NCBI GenBank assembly: GCA_963707125.1
Contig: CAVPOU010000004.1
Coordinates: 558,001 to 622,000 of the forward strand
Length of the DNA stretch: 64,000 bases
Source: CAVPDE01 sp963707125
Lineage (GTDB): Bacteria; Desulfobacterota; DSM-4660; Desulfatiglandales; HGW-15
Direction of reading: 5' to 3'
The notes under the pieces are model-generated. The model made no database searches. It had not been told where the DNA came from and saw only the letters and a list, made by a program, of their open reading frames with translations. The position numbers and the translations under genes were made by a program. Shown here piece by piece: positions 43,396 to 51,698 of this stretch; position 1 is the first letter of the stretch, and each line of letters opens with the position of its first letter.

Positions 43396-43797
43396 TTATA
43401 GCATTTCGAGGAATTCCTCCAAGAGTAGCCCCTCCAGTTCCTTCTCAACTTGAGCGTCCTCTGCGGGCTCCTGACCAATATCCCTTATGGACTTGGGCTT
43501 GATCAGTTGATCAAGGCTCTCAGCGTCTCCTCTCTCCAGCCAGTTTCGCATGAGCACTACAGGGCGCTTGATTTCATCCAGTTCTCGATACATGGCCTCT
43601 GCAATCTGCCACGGATTTCCCGAAGCAAGATAAGGGGCAGTGAAAAACCGGTCAAGGATGACGGGAAGAGGGATGTCGAGCACTTTCTCAATGAGCCTCT
43701 CAAGTTTCTCCAAATAGGCAAGCTCGTAAAGCCCCCCGGACATCTTACCCTTGAAGAGATGCTCTTTCACCATGACGCTGTACTTGAGACGAAGCAA
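43396..43797 (-). pseudogene. C-terminal part of a frameshifted CpXC/zinc-ribbon hypothetical gene
   Basis: 133 codons; the only start is a TTG inside the upstream frame with no ribosome binding site. The sequence (LLRLKYSVMVKEHLFKGKM, then LEKLERLIEKVLDIPLPVIL and NPWQIAEAMYRELDEIKRP) continues naturally from the zinc-ribbon frame at 43767-44054 if one base is added in the run CGGGAG. The tail is acidic. Function is unknown. Confidence 0.65.
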
Positions 43798-44054
43798 TTT
43801 ATCTCCCGAAGGGGCTCCGGTACCCAGATTCGATAGGCTATCTGCTCGGTCTCATCCATCTGAAGTAGCGTCTCCGGGCCCTTCTCATCCGCCTCGAACG
43901 AAGACGGTGGTTCAGAGATCTGGATCAGTGTCCCTGGTCTGAGAGGGTGAAACGCGCCGTCTTCGGTAACGAATCCCACCTCGTGGTGCCCGCACTGAGG
44001 GCAGCTCCTCGATGCGACCATGCCCGCCATTGAATTTCTTGTTTCTTCTTTCAC
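43767..44054 (-). pseudogene. N-terminal zinc-ribbon part of the same frameshifted gene
   Basis: The start is a GTG at 44054 with GGGAGG 5 bases upstream (MKEETRNSMAG), giving one zinc knuckle SRSCPQCGHHEVGF and a domain ending in IWVPEPLRE. After that the frame departs into 10 unrelated residues and stops. One extra G at about 43808 would give PLRGDKLLRLKYSV and join the downstream frame, making one protein of about 220 residues. I treat both parts as one gene broken by a frameshift or a sequencing error. Confidence 0.65.
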
Positions 44055-44420
44055 ACAGACCTCCCTGCTTGGGTCAAAACACCGGCAGAGAGAGCTATCT
44101 CCTAGCAAGAGGCGCCTGGATCTGTCAAGGACTTCCCGAAATCCTCCTTCTCTCTTTTCCAGTGCGGAACTGGGCGGAGCTTTATTGACATACCAGGCTC
44201 ACTTCTTAACTTCCCATCAATAGTAATGATTCGGAGGAATATATCAGGGGATTTGTCTTTGCTGAAGGGCCGATGCAAAGATGTTTGTGAAGGTTAGGCT
44301 CTTTACCTTGTGGAGGGCTCAACAAACTGACGGCCCATCCCGTCCGTTCGCCCTGAGGTATCGAAGGGTGAACGAGGGTTTTTACGAAACCAACAAACTT
44401 CATTCAATATCACAATTTCG
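44055..44420. other. Intergenic stretch with one family H arm
   Basis: Contains a family H arm at 44340-44375 (CGTTCGCCCTGAGGTATCGA). I see no gene in the rest, which is the divergent region between the broken zinc-ribbon gene and tRNA-Met. Confidence 0.5.
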
Positions 44421-44448
44421 TTGACAAAATCCCAGTTTTCACTAGAGT
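44421..44448 (+). promoter_or_regulatory. Sigma-70-like promoter for tRNA-Met
   Basis: TTGACA (44421-44426), 16 bases, TAGAGT (44443-44448); the tRNA starts 12 bases later. Same layout as the tRNA-Gly promoter at 5548-5575. Confidence 0.78.
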
Positions 44449-44459
44449 AGTTTGTGTAG

Positions 44460-44536
44460 GGCGGTGTAGCTCAGCTGGTTAGAGCATGCGGCTCATATCC
44501 GCAGTGTCCGGGGTTCAAGTCCCTGCACCGCCACCA
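44460..44536 (+). tRNA. tRNA-Met (anticodon CAT, elongator type)
   Basis: Acceptor GGCGGTG pairs with CACCGCC, anticodon stem TGCGG/CCGCA around CTCATAT, T-arm with GTTCAAGTC, CCA encoded. The anticodon is at 44494-44496. The normal first acceptor base pair and D-arm AGCTCAGCTGGTTAGAGC argue against an initiator tRNA. A CAT-anticodon isoleucine tRNA modified by TilS is formally possible but less likely. Confidence 0.92.
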
Positions 44537-44614
44537 CAAAAGTTCAACTCTGGGATTGACATTTCCATAAGCAGTTTTATTTTCTGGACAGATCGCCTGA
44601 AACCGAGTCCGGCC

Positions 44615-45145
44615 ATGATCCATCCGCCCTTTAAAGAAGAAGATATTTTGACGGTCAGCGAGGCCCTGGACATCGCAGAGGATCAGACGGGTGATTATTT
44701 TAAGTTTTCCTCAATGCAGTGGAGAAGGCACCGGTACGATGTAAGAACGCTTTCTCAGTTGACCCGTCATGAACTTGTTCCTGAAGCCTTTGCACTTATC
44801 GAGAAGCACACTAAAAGGAATGACGGGTTTGACCCGGGTTCTCGGCACCGTGATTTCTATTTCATCTGCCTTCAGGATCATCAGATCCTGAAGGCTGTCA
44901 AGAGAGACCGGGATCTTGGGCTCTTGCCTCTGCTGGTATATGTTTTCACCCATGAACTTGTCCACATCGTGAGGTTCTGTAATTTTTCACAGAGGTTTGA
45001 AGTCTTGACAAGAGACAGGGAAAAAGAAGAGCGAATCGTACATGCGTTGACTTATGAGATTCTGAAGGATCTCTCCCTGCCCAAGTTGGATTACATCCTT
45101 GACTCCTACGAGACCCATCGGGTCTGCGAAATGATTCAGTGTTGA
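44615..45145 (+). CDS. HELVH-containing putative zinc metalloprotein
   Basis: The ATG at 44615 is chosen because the longer frame starts inside tRNA-Met. 176 residues, no signal peptide. Residues 111-121 read FTHELVHIVRF, an HExxH motif (His113, Glu114, His117) in a helix following a hydrophobic run, as in minimal zincins. A downstream helix EKEERIVHALTYEIL (Glu138/Glu139 or His143) could give the third zinc ligand. It might be a cytoplasmic peptidase or a zinc-binding protein without protease activity. It is followed by an FmdB-like zinc ribbon gene 18 bases downstream. Confidence 0.7.
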   Translation: MIHPPFKEEDILTVSEALDIAEDQTGDYFKFSSMQWRRHRYDVRTLSQLTRHELVPEAFALIEKHTKRNDGFDPGSRHRDFYFICLQDHQILKAVKRDRDLGLLPLLVYVFTHELVHIVRFCNFSQRFEVLTRDREKEERIVHALTYEILKDLSLPKLDYILDSYETHRVCEMIQC

Positions 45146-45163
45146 AAGCTGAGGTGAAGTTTT

Positions 45164-45445
45164 ATGCCGATCTACGAGTATGAATGCGCAAAGTGTGGTC
45201 ATCAAACAGAGGTTTGGCAGAGAATAACCGATCAAGGCGTTGCAAAATGTGAGCGGTGCAAAGGGAAGATGAGGAAACTCATCTCCCAGAGCAGCTTCCA
45301 CCTGAAAGGTACAGGCTGGTATGTGACAGACTACGCTTCCAAGAAGGGAACGGAAGGGAAGAAACCGAAAAACACGGAATCCAAGGTGTCTGAAGATACA
45401 GGAAAGAAGGAGTCCCCTGCGAGCACTTCCAAGTCAGTGGACTAA
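45164..45445 (+). CDS. FmdB-family zinc ribbon protein
   Basis: 93 residues starting MPIYEYECAKCGHQTEVWQ, with Cys8/Cys11 and Cys29/Cys32 as zinc ligands, the family pattern. A lysine/serine-rich disordered tail follows (residues 60-93). GAGGTGA precedes the ATG. Members are widespread and were first noted beside formamidase and methylamine regulators; the actual role is not settled. Probably co-transcribed with the HELVH gene. Confidence 0.9.
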   Translation: MPIYEYECAKCGHQTEVWQRITDQGVAKCERCKGKMRKLISQSSFHLKGTGWYVTDYASKKGTEGKKPKNTESKVSEDTGKKESPASTSKSVD

Positions 45446-45493
45446 AGAATCCATCACATCAAACAGCCATGTACAGCGAGTGACTTTTGACGA

Positions 45494-46042
45494 ATGAGAC
45501 GATCAGATATCGCGAAAGAACAGGATAAGGTACTGAGAGGGCTGGAACGAAGGGAGAAGCGGGAAGCCTTCCAAAGGGACAGGTTTTTCAAGTTCAAGCT
45601 TTCGGAAATCCACAACACCCTCTCTCAGGCTCTGCTCACGGAAAAGATCATAGAAACGGACAATCCGGGGGCCGTTTCAGCCCTTCTATTGAAGGGGCTC
45701 AAACAGGTTCTCAGGGCGAATGAATTTGACTTCAAATATTTCATAGCTCCCATCAGAGGCCTTTTGCCCAACCCCAACCCTGTGTCTCTGTACATCACCC
45801 AGTACCTTCTCGAAGACATCCTTAAGGACCCTTCCGTGGTTGAGGTTTATGGCACCGATCTTGACATCTACCAGGTTGTGAACGACGTGATTAGCAAGAT
45901 CAATCTGAAGTTCGACCGAGCGGAAGAGGAAATTACCCAGCAACTCTCTCGAAGCAAAACCCTGACCCCCGGCTCAAGGGAGTATGACATCGCCCTTGAT
46001 CAGGCCTTCCGAAAAAAAATGGGAGACCCCCTGGAAAAGTAA
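45494..46042 (+). CDS. Conserved-looking hypothetical protein
   Basis: 182 residues, mostly helical, no cysteine motif, no signal peptide. It begins with a strongly charged helix (IAKEQDKVLRGLERREKREAF) and contains IRGLLPNPNPVSLYITQYLLEDIL. I do not recognise a family. It lies 48 bases after the FmdB-like gene on the same strand and could be in one operon with it. No clear ribosome binding site is visible before the ATG. Confidence 0.7.
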   Translation: MRRSDIAKEQDKVLRGLERREKREAFQRDRFFKFKLSEIHNTLSQALLTEKIIETDNPGAVSALLLKGLKQVLRANEFDFKYFIAPIRGLLPNPNPVSLYITQYLLEDILKDPSVVEVYGTDLDIYQVVNDVISKINLKFDRAEEEITQQLSRSKTLTPGSREYDIALDQAFRKKMGDPLEK

Positions 46043-46081
46043 CGCGCTTTAATCCCCGATTGCTGGCCTTCGCCCGCCAGC

Positions 46082-46235
46082 AAATTCGAATCTCGAAATC
46101 CGAAATTCGAAACAAATTCAAAACACAAATGCTCCAATGTTCAAAACAGAAACCCAGGGGCTTAGAGTTTCGGTCATTTGAATTTGGACCTTTTGAAATT
46201 GTTTCGGATTTCGTGCTTCGAATTTCGGATTTTCA
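46082..46235. repeat. Family E inverted element (copy 3)
   Basis: Full element: outer arms AAATTCGAATCTCGAAATCC and GGATTTCGTGCTTCGAATTT, inner arms with AATGCTCCAATGTTCAAAAC and GTCATTTGAATTTGGACC. It lies between the hypothetical gene and the convergent radical SAM gene, where it may help end transcription. Confidence 0.88.
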
Positions 46236-46274
46236 ACTGTTCCGCAAATAAGAGAAAAGTCGCAACCTAATACC

Positions 46275-47195
46275 CTAATCCCCATTGAACAGCCTTTTTC
46301 CTTGCCACGAGTCCCTCTCCTCCAATCGCTTCTTGATGAGATTCAGCGTCTTTGCTTTCTCTTTCACCCAAAGAGGAGCGACAAGTTCAGCCGGCATCGG
46401 GTCGCCTGTGAGCCGCTGAATCACCATTCCGGGAGGCAGACGTTCCAGGAAGTCAAGGAGAAGCTCCACATACTCCTCCCTCTCAAGACACCTGTACCCC
46501 CCACGCTCATAGATCTCTGCAAACGGAGTGCCTTCGACCACGTAAAGGGCATGGATCTTCACGCCCTCTACGGCCAGCGCTCCAAGGTGCCGGGCGGTTT
46601 CCATCATCATCTCATGGCTCTCTCCCGGAAGGCCCAGGATCACATGAGCGCAAACGGTTAGCCCATTGGCATGCGCCTCACCCACCGCACGGTCAAAGCA
46701 GGCCACGTCATGGCCGCGATTGATTTTGATAAGAGTCGAGCCATGAGCGGATTGAAGCCCGAGTTCCAGCCACACGAGGAAATTTTTTCTGTAGGAAGCC
46801 AGCAATCCCAAAACCTCTTTGCCGACACAGTCGGGTCGTGTGCCTACGGAGAGGCCCACCATCCCCTCGTGCTTTAGAGCACGATCATAGAGCTCGCGGA
46901 GGTGCGGAACAGGGCCGTAGGTGTTCGTGAAAGACTGGAAGTAAGCGATGAACCTGGAGGCTCCATATTTTTTCCTGGCCCAATCCATCCCCTTGACCAT
47001 CTGCTCATCAAGGGATTCCCTTCTCTGGATCATGGCCCCGCTTCCCGACCCCCGGCTGTCACAGTAGATGCATCCTCCCCTCGAAATCGTCCCGTCCCGG
47101 TTCGGGCAGGTGAAGCCCGCATCGAGCGAGATCTTTTGAACCCGCTCTCCGAAAATCTCACGAAGATAGGAGTTGTAGTCACGGTATCGTTTCAT
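46275..47195 (-). CDS. Radical SAM protein, TIGR01212/YhcC family
   Basis: 306 residues. The iron-sulphur ligands are in the family arrangement CPNRDGTISRGGCIYC (Cys29, Cys42, Cys45), which differs from the classical CxxxCxxC. Family marks are also present: FIAYFQSFTNTYGP, GLSVGTRPDCV and LGLQSAHGSTL. It is a cytoplasmic radical enzyme whose substrate is unknown in the family at large. It sits between two family E elements and is not obviously part of an operon. Confidence 0.9.
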   Translation of the reverse strand: MKRYRDYNSYLREIFGERVQKISLDAGFTCPNRDGTISRGGCIYCDSRGSGSGAMIQRRESLDEQMVKGMDWARKKYGASRFIAYFQSFTNTYGPVPHLRELYDRALKHEGMVGLSVGTRPDCVGKEVLGLLASYRKNFLVWLELGLQSAHGSTLIKINRGHDVACFDRAVGEAHANGLTVCAHVILGLPGESHEMMMETARHLGALAVEGVKIHALYVVEGTPFAEIYERGGYRCLEREEYVELLLDFLERLPPGMVIQRLTGDPMPAELVAPLWVKEKAKTLNLIKKRLEERDSWQGKRLFNGD

Positions 47196-47280
47196 GAGGT
47201 TGCGAAGACATTCTTACCGTTGAATCCCGTTTGTAAGACCAGCGCTCCATTACCCCCGACGCAAGGCCTGGACCACTAGT

Positions 47281-47430
47281 AAATTCGAATTTCGAAATCC
47301 GAAACTCGAAACAAATTCGAAATTCGAATGCTCCAATGTCCAAAAAAGAAAAACAGATGCAGCCGTTTGGGTCATTTGAATTTGGTCACTGGGAATTGTT
47401 TCGGATTTCGTGCTTCGGATTTCGGATTTT
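47281..47430. repeat. Family E inverted element (copy 4)
   Basis: Outer arms AAATTCGAATTTCGAAATCC and GGATTTCGTGCTTCGGATTT. It ends about 40 bases past the prmC stop. Confidence 0.88.
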
Positions 47431-47471
47431 CTTATGCTATTCCAATAACCCATGAGTCACAACCCAAACCT

Positions 47472-48359
47472 CTAATACTCGAGCTTCCTCCTAGCTAACA
47501 CGACGCGGTACCGGTGACTGTAATCCTGAATCCGCCTGTGCTCTGAAAATTGTCCTGTCTCTTCGATGACCCGGATGGCCTTGGGGGTCTGTTCAGGGTC
47601 CATCTCCACCAGGATCCATCCTCCAGGGACGAGGTAGCCTGCGGCTTCCCTGAGGATCCGAGTGATGTAAACCATCCCCTGTTCACGGCCGTCCAGAGCC
47701 GACCTTGGCTCATACTTTCTCACTTCAGGGGACAGAGTCTCAAACGTTTCGGAGGGAATGTACGGCGGATTGGACAGGATCAAGTTGAATCGGGCTCCTT
47801 TTGCGGCAAAAGGCATAAACAAATCGCCGGATTTGAAGTCGATTCGGTCCATCACGCCGTGCCTCTCTGCATTGCGACGGGCGATCCGGAGAGCTTCTTC
47901 CGAGATGTCGGTCGCGAAGACCAGCGCCTTTTCAAACTCGCGGGCCAACGCGACAGCCAGCGCCCCGCACCCCGTGCCGAGGTCCAGAAGGCTCGCCCCC
48001 TTCTCTTGAAGGTTCGGGTTCTCCTGACCCAATGAGACGGCCTGCTCCACGAGCACCTCCGTCTCCGGTCTCGGAATGAGGACCGAGGGGCTCACGATGA
48101 ACTCCATAGACCAGAACTCCTGAATGCCCGTGATGTACTGGATGGGTTCTCTGCTCAAACGCCTCCGGATGAGGGCTCGATACCCCTCGACTTCTTGTCC
48201 CGTCAGAGGTTGGTCATATTGGAGATAGAGTTTGACGCGAGTGAGGTGGAGTTGGTGTGCAAGGAGGATTTCTGCGCTCAGGCGTGGAGAATCAATCCCT
48301 TTTTGTTTCAGATAGTCCGCGCTGACCTTCAAAAGCTCGCCAATGGTCCAGGCCTTCAC
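47472..48359 (-). CDS. prmC: Peptide chain release factor glutamine methyltransferase
   Basis: Methylates the GGQ glutamine of release factors. 295 residues; N-terminal helical domain, then the SAM domain with DLGTGCGALAVALA and the catalytic SNPPYIP. The GTG start overlaps the prfA stop as GTGA, the classical prfA-prmC coupling. Confidence 0.95.
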   Translation of the reverse strand: MKAWTIGELLKVSADYLKQKGIDSPRLSAEILLAHQLHLTRVKLYLQYDQPLTGQEVEGYRALIRRRLSREPIQYITGIQEFWSMEFIVSPSVLIPRPETEVLVEQAVSLGQENPNLQEKGASLLDLGTGCGALAVALAREFEKALVFATDISEEALRIARRNAERHGVMDRIDFKSGDLFMPFAAKGARFNLILSNPPYIPSETFETLSPEVRKYEPRSALDGREQGMVYITRILREAAGYLVPGGWILVEMDPEQTPKAIRVIEETGQFSEHRRIQDYSHRYRVVLARRKLEY

Positions 48360-49417
48360 GCTGCCTTTAGAGCCTCAGATTGAAAGTGGGTGATCAGAGG
48401 ATCAAGGATCAAGTCCAGGTTTCCCTGCAGGATGGTGTCCAGGCGATACAGGGTGAGCCCGATCCTGTGATCTGTGACCCTGCTCTGTGGAAAATTGTAG
48501 GTCCTGATTTTTTCGCTTCGATCGCCTGAGCCGACCATACTTCGTCTTTCTTCAGTGATCTTGTCTTGCTGTTCTTTGATCTGGATATCCAGCAGGCGCG
48601 ATCTCAAGACCTTCATCGCTTTGGCCTTGTTCTTGTGCTGGGATTTCTCATCCTGGCAGGTCACGACAAGACCGGTGGGAAGATGGGTGATGCGCACCGC
48701 CGAGTCCGTCTTGTTGACGTGCTGGCCTCCGGGGCCGGAGGAACGGAACACATCGATCCGCAGTTCTTCAGAGTTGATCACGACGTCCACTTCCTCGGCC
48801 TCGGGAAGAACCGCCACGGTCACCGCGGACGTGTGGATTCTCCCTTGGGCCTCCGTCTCCGGCACCCTCTGCACGCGATGGACCCCGCTTTCCCGCTTGA
48901 GGCGGCTGTAAACTTTGTCGCCGGTGATGAGCACGATAATCTCTTTGACCCCCCCGATCCCTGTCGCATGCTCGCTCATGATCTCGGTCTTCCAGCCTTT
49001 GACCTCCGCATACTTCGCGTACATCCTGAACAGGTCCGCGGCAAAAAGAGCGGCCTCCTCCCCTCCTGTGCCGGCCCTGATCTCCAGAATGATGTTCTTC
49101 TGGTCATTCGGGCCCTCAGGAACCAGAAGGATCTTCAGCTCGATTTCCGTTCGATCCAGGTCCGCCCTGAGAACCTCGATCTCCTCCTTGGCGAGCTTTC
49201 GGATCTCCCCATCCGGATCCTCCAGCAGAGAACGGTTGTTTTCTATGTTCTGCCGAACGGCCTCGTATTTCCGGTAGGCATTGATGATGGGCGAAAGATT
49301 GCTGTGCTCCTTGAGATACTTCTGGTAGATCTTTTGATCCCGGATCACTTCAGGCCGGGTCAGTTCATTCTCGATCTCGTTGAACCGATCTTCAATTTCT
49401 TTCACTTTGGAGAACAT
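48356..49417 (-). CDS. prfA: Peptide chain release factor 1
   Basis: Recognises UAA/UAG and releases the peptide. The ATG at 49417 with GGGGAAAG upstream is preferred to an in-frame GTG 6 codons earlier. The peptidyl-transferase GGQ is in SSGPGGQHVNKTDSAVR, and the codon-recognition loop reads RVPETEAQGRIHTS (RF1 PxT type). 353 residues. RF1 does not read UGA, which leaves UGA free for recoding; this is relevant to the HMA gene at 63599. Confidence 0.96.
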   Translation of the reverse strand: MFSKVKEIEDRFNEIENELTRPEVIRDQKIYQKYLKEHSNLSPIINAYRKYEAVRQNIENNRSLLEDPDGEIRKLAKEEIEVLRADLDRTEIELKILLVPEGPNDQKNIILEIRAGTGGEEAALFAADLFRMYAKYAEVKGWKTEIMSEHATGIGGVKEIIVLITGDKVYSRLKRESGVHRVQRVPETEAQGRIHTSAVTVAVLPEAEEVDVVINSEELRIDVFRSSGPGGQHVNKTDSAVRITHLPTGLVVTCQDEKSQHKNKAKAMKVLRSRLLDIQIKEQQDKITEERRSMVGSGDRSEKIRTYNFPQSRVTDHRIGLTLYRLDTILQGNLDLILDPLITHFQSEALKAA

Positions 49418-49493
49418 GCTGTCTTTCCCCGTCACACTCTAAGGCTTCCCTTATCGGCACCAAGAGCAGGGTCAGGAGCTCGTCCGAAAACTA

Positions 49494-49611
49494 GTTTCCC
49501 CTCCCCTCGTGGGAGGGGATAAAGGGGAGGGGGAAACAAGGCACCTGTGGAATATCTGCCATCTTTTCCACCCCCACCCTCACCCTCCCCCATCAATGGG
49601 GAGGGAAATTG
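49494..49611. repeat. Family G palindromic block
   Basis: Two palindromic modules: CCCCTCCCC...GGGAGGGG near 49498-49534 and CACCCTCCCCC...GGGGAGGG near 49565-49608, in the same order as in the element at 34446-34629. It sits between prfA and rpmE. The terminal AAATCCC boundaries seen at 34446 and 36489 are absent here. Confidence 0.7.
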
Positions 49612-49683
49612 CTGGTTGATTGAATGGTCCGATGCTCGGTCTCTTTTGGGGGGATTCAGGGAAGCGCCGGAGGGCGGGTCACC

Positions 49684-49917
49684 TCACTTGGATTTGTCGG
49701 CTTTAGCCTCACCCTTATTGAACTGAGCATACTTGTTCCTGAATCTCTCCACCCTTCCTGTGGCATCCATCAGCTTCTGCTTGCCTGTAAACAGGGGATG
49801 GCAGTTGGAACAGATCTCCACCTTGATCTCCTTCATGGTCGAACCGGTTTCAAACTCGTTCCCGCATGCGCAGTGAACAATGGTCTTGTGATAGGCCGGA
49901 TGAATATCTTTCTTCAT
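49684..49917 (-). CDS. rpmE: 50S ribosomal protein L31 (zinc-binding type)
   Basis: 77 residues, MKKDIHPAYHKTIVHCACG... The four zinc cysteines are all present (Cys16, Cys18, Cys36, Cys39), so this is the C+ form. AAAGGAG precedes the ATG. The C-terminal lysine tail is usual. It lies downstream of rho, a common order. Confidence 0.96.
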   Translation of the reverse strand: MKKDIHPAYHKTIVHCACGNEFETGSTMKEIKVEICSNCHPLFTGKQKLMDATGRVERFRNKYAQFNKGEAKADKSK

Positions 49918-49930
49918 CGTTTCTCCTTTC

Positions 49931-50087
49931 GTAACTACTCAGGTGTTTAGGCTGAAGACTGAAGGGCAATAATGATCATCCATGACACAATCACCTGTCA
50001 ACGTATCCAAACGATCCTGGCTTTGTGTGATCGCGCATTTTTTTCCTTCAGTCTATCTACCTTCAGTCTATATACCTGAGCAGTTAC
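49931..50087. mobile_element. Family F MITE-like element (copy 1)
   Basis: Ends GTAACTACTCAGG and CCTGAGCAGTTAC are inverted copies, and the sub-terminal CTGAAGACTGAAGG pairs with CCTTCAGTCTATCT. The core contains GATCATCCATGACACAATCA and GGCTTTGTGTGATCGCGCAT. Length 157. It fills the rho-rpmE gap almost exactly. Confidence 0.85.
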
Positions 50088-50096
50088 CTCCTTTCT

Positions 50097-51344
50097 TTAT
50101 TCACTCATAGACGCCAAGAAATCTTTATTATTTTTTGTTCCTTTGATTTTGTCCAGCAAAAACTCCATGCTGTCTACCGCAGTCAGGGGAGCCAGCAATT
50201 TGCGCAGTATCCAGATCCGGTTCAAATCCGCCGGCTCGAGTAGAAGCTCTTCTTTCCTTGTTCCGGAGCGGTTGATGTCCACGGACGGGAACACGCGCCG
50301 GTCCGTAAGTTTTCGGTCCAGATGGATTTCCATGTTTCCCGTTCCTTTGAACTCCTCAAAAATCACCTCGTCCATGCGGCTCCCGGTATCAATGAGCGCC
50401 GTTGCAATAATCGTCAGGCTCCCTCCTTCCTCCACGTTTCTTGCCGCCCCGAAGAAGCGTTTCGGTTTGTGGAGTGCGTTGGAGTCGAGGCCTCCGGAGA
50501 GAATCTTGCCGCTCGGCGGCACGGTCGCGTTGTAGGCCCTCGCGAGCCGGGTGATGCTGTCCAGCAGTATCAGGACGTGCCTCTTGTGCTCGACCAGTCT
50601 TTTCGCTTTCTCGATGACCATTTCGGCCACCTGGACGTGGCGCTGCTGAGGTTCATCAAAGGTGGAACTGATCACCTCCGCATCCACGTTTCGCTGCATG
50701 TCCGTCACTTCTTCCGGCCGTTCATCGATGAGAAGGACGATCTTGTGGATCTCCTTGTCGTTTGCAGAGACGCTGTTGGCGATATTCTGGAGGAGCATGG
50801 TTTTGCCCGTCCTCGGAGGCGCGACGATGAGCCCCCGCTGCCCTTTGCCGAGGGGGGTCATGAGGTCCATGACTCTTGAAGAATAGTTGTCATGAGTCGT
50901 TTCGAGCTTGATGCGGCTCAGGGGATACAGAGGAGTCAAGTTGTCGAAGAGAATCTTCTCACGGGAGATCTCCGGGTCCTCGTGGTTGACCAGCTCGACC
51001 TTCAGGAGGGCGAAGTAGCGCTCCGTATCCTTTGGAGGCCGGATCTGACCGGAAACCGTGTCGCCTGTTCTCAGATTGAAACGGCGGATTTGGGAAGGGG
51101 AAACATAAATGTCGTCGGGACCCGGCAGATAGTTCGAGTCAGGGGCTCTCAGGAAACCAAAGCCGTCAGGCAGGATCTCCAGAACGCCTTCCCCGTAAAT
51201 CAGCCCGTTTCTTTCAGAGTGGGCTTGCAGCAGGGTAAAGATGAGATCCTGCTTGTGCATGCCTGTGGCGCCCTCTATGGCGAAATCCCTGGCCATGGTC
51301 GTCAGTTCATTGATCTTCATTTTCTTGAGTTCAACAAGGTTCAT
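50097..51344 (-). CDS. rho: Transcription termination factor Rho
   Basis: Hexameric RNA helicase that ends transcription. 415 residues. N-terminal helical and OSB RNA-binding domain (GEGVLEILPDGFGFLR); Walker A at residues 175-182 reads APPRTGKT where most Rho proteins have APPKAGKT; Q-loop region and arginine finger region follow. GGAG is present before the ATG. The leader is about 320 bases long from a predicted promoter at 51670-51698 and contains a structured element near the start codon, consistent with autogenous control known for rho. Confidence 0.96.
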   Translation of the reverse strand: MNLVELKKMKINELTTMARDFAIEGATGMHKQDLIFTLLQAHSERNGLIYGEGVLEILPDGFGFLRAPDSNYLPGPDDIYVSPSQIRRFNLRTGDTVSGQIRPPKDTERYFALLKVELVNHEDPEISREKILFDNLTPLYPLSRIKLETTHDNYSSRVMDLMTPLGKGQRGLIVAPPRTGKTMLLQNIANSVSANDKEIHKIVLLIDERPEEVTDMQRNVDAEVISSTFDEPQQRHVQVAEMVIEKAKRLVEHKRHVLILLDSITRLARAYNATVPPSGKILSGGLDSNALHKPKRFFGAARNVEEGGSLTIIATALIDTGSRMDEVIFEEFKGTGNMEIHLDRKLTDRRVFPSVDINRSGTRKEELLLEPADLNRIWILRKLLAPLTAVDSMEFLLDKIKGTKNNKDFLASMSE

Positions 51345-51361
51345 ACTGAATTCTCCGTCCC

Positions 51362-51410
51362 TCGAATTCGGCGGTGTGGCGCCGGAGAGCGCGGGGCTCT
51401 CGGAATTCGA
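51362..51410 (-). promoter_or_regulatory. Cruciform structure in the rho leader
   Basis: An outer stem TCGAATTC/GAATTCGA (51362-51369 with 51403-51410) encloses two small perfect hairpins: GGCG/CGCC (51370-51383) and GAGAGC/GCTCTC (51385-51401). It is 18 bases upstream of the rho ATG, next to the ribosome binding site. On the plus strand it is followed by seven T (51415-51421), so in that direction it would look like a terminator. Confidence 0.65.
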
Positions 51411-51669
51411 TGTCTTTTTTTGAGTGCCTTTGCGAATGGCCGTCGTCCTGCCTGAGAGAAATAAAGATCAACCCACTAAGGGTGTTTCATCGCCTAAAAG
51501 ATTCTCCGCTCTGTATTGAGATGCCTTGCCGATTACAGGGATAATCCATGCAATACGTTGGAAACCTTTTATGCGATTGAAAGAAGATGATCTAGCAGTT
51601 TAGCAGAAGTCCTTATTGATATAGACTATTGTAAAGGAAGGTAAACGCAACCTTACAATCATTGTGTCT

Positions 51670-51698
51670 ATTATTAAGCTTTTTATTTCAAGTGTCAA
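51670..51698 (-). promoter_or_regulatory. Predicted promoter of rho inside the rluD end
   Basis: On the minus strand, TTGACA (51698-51693), a 17-base gap and AATAAT (51675-51670). The -35 box overlaps the last codons of rluD. The transcript would have a leader of about 320 bases before the rho ATG; most of 51420-51660 shows no repeat. Confidence 0.6.

Noticed and set aside
44486..44614. Longer start for the HELVH gene within tRNA-Met
   Set aside because: The frame would begin in the anticodon arm of a well-formed tRNA; the translation before residue 44 is not protein-like.
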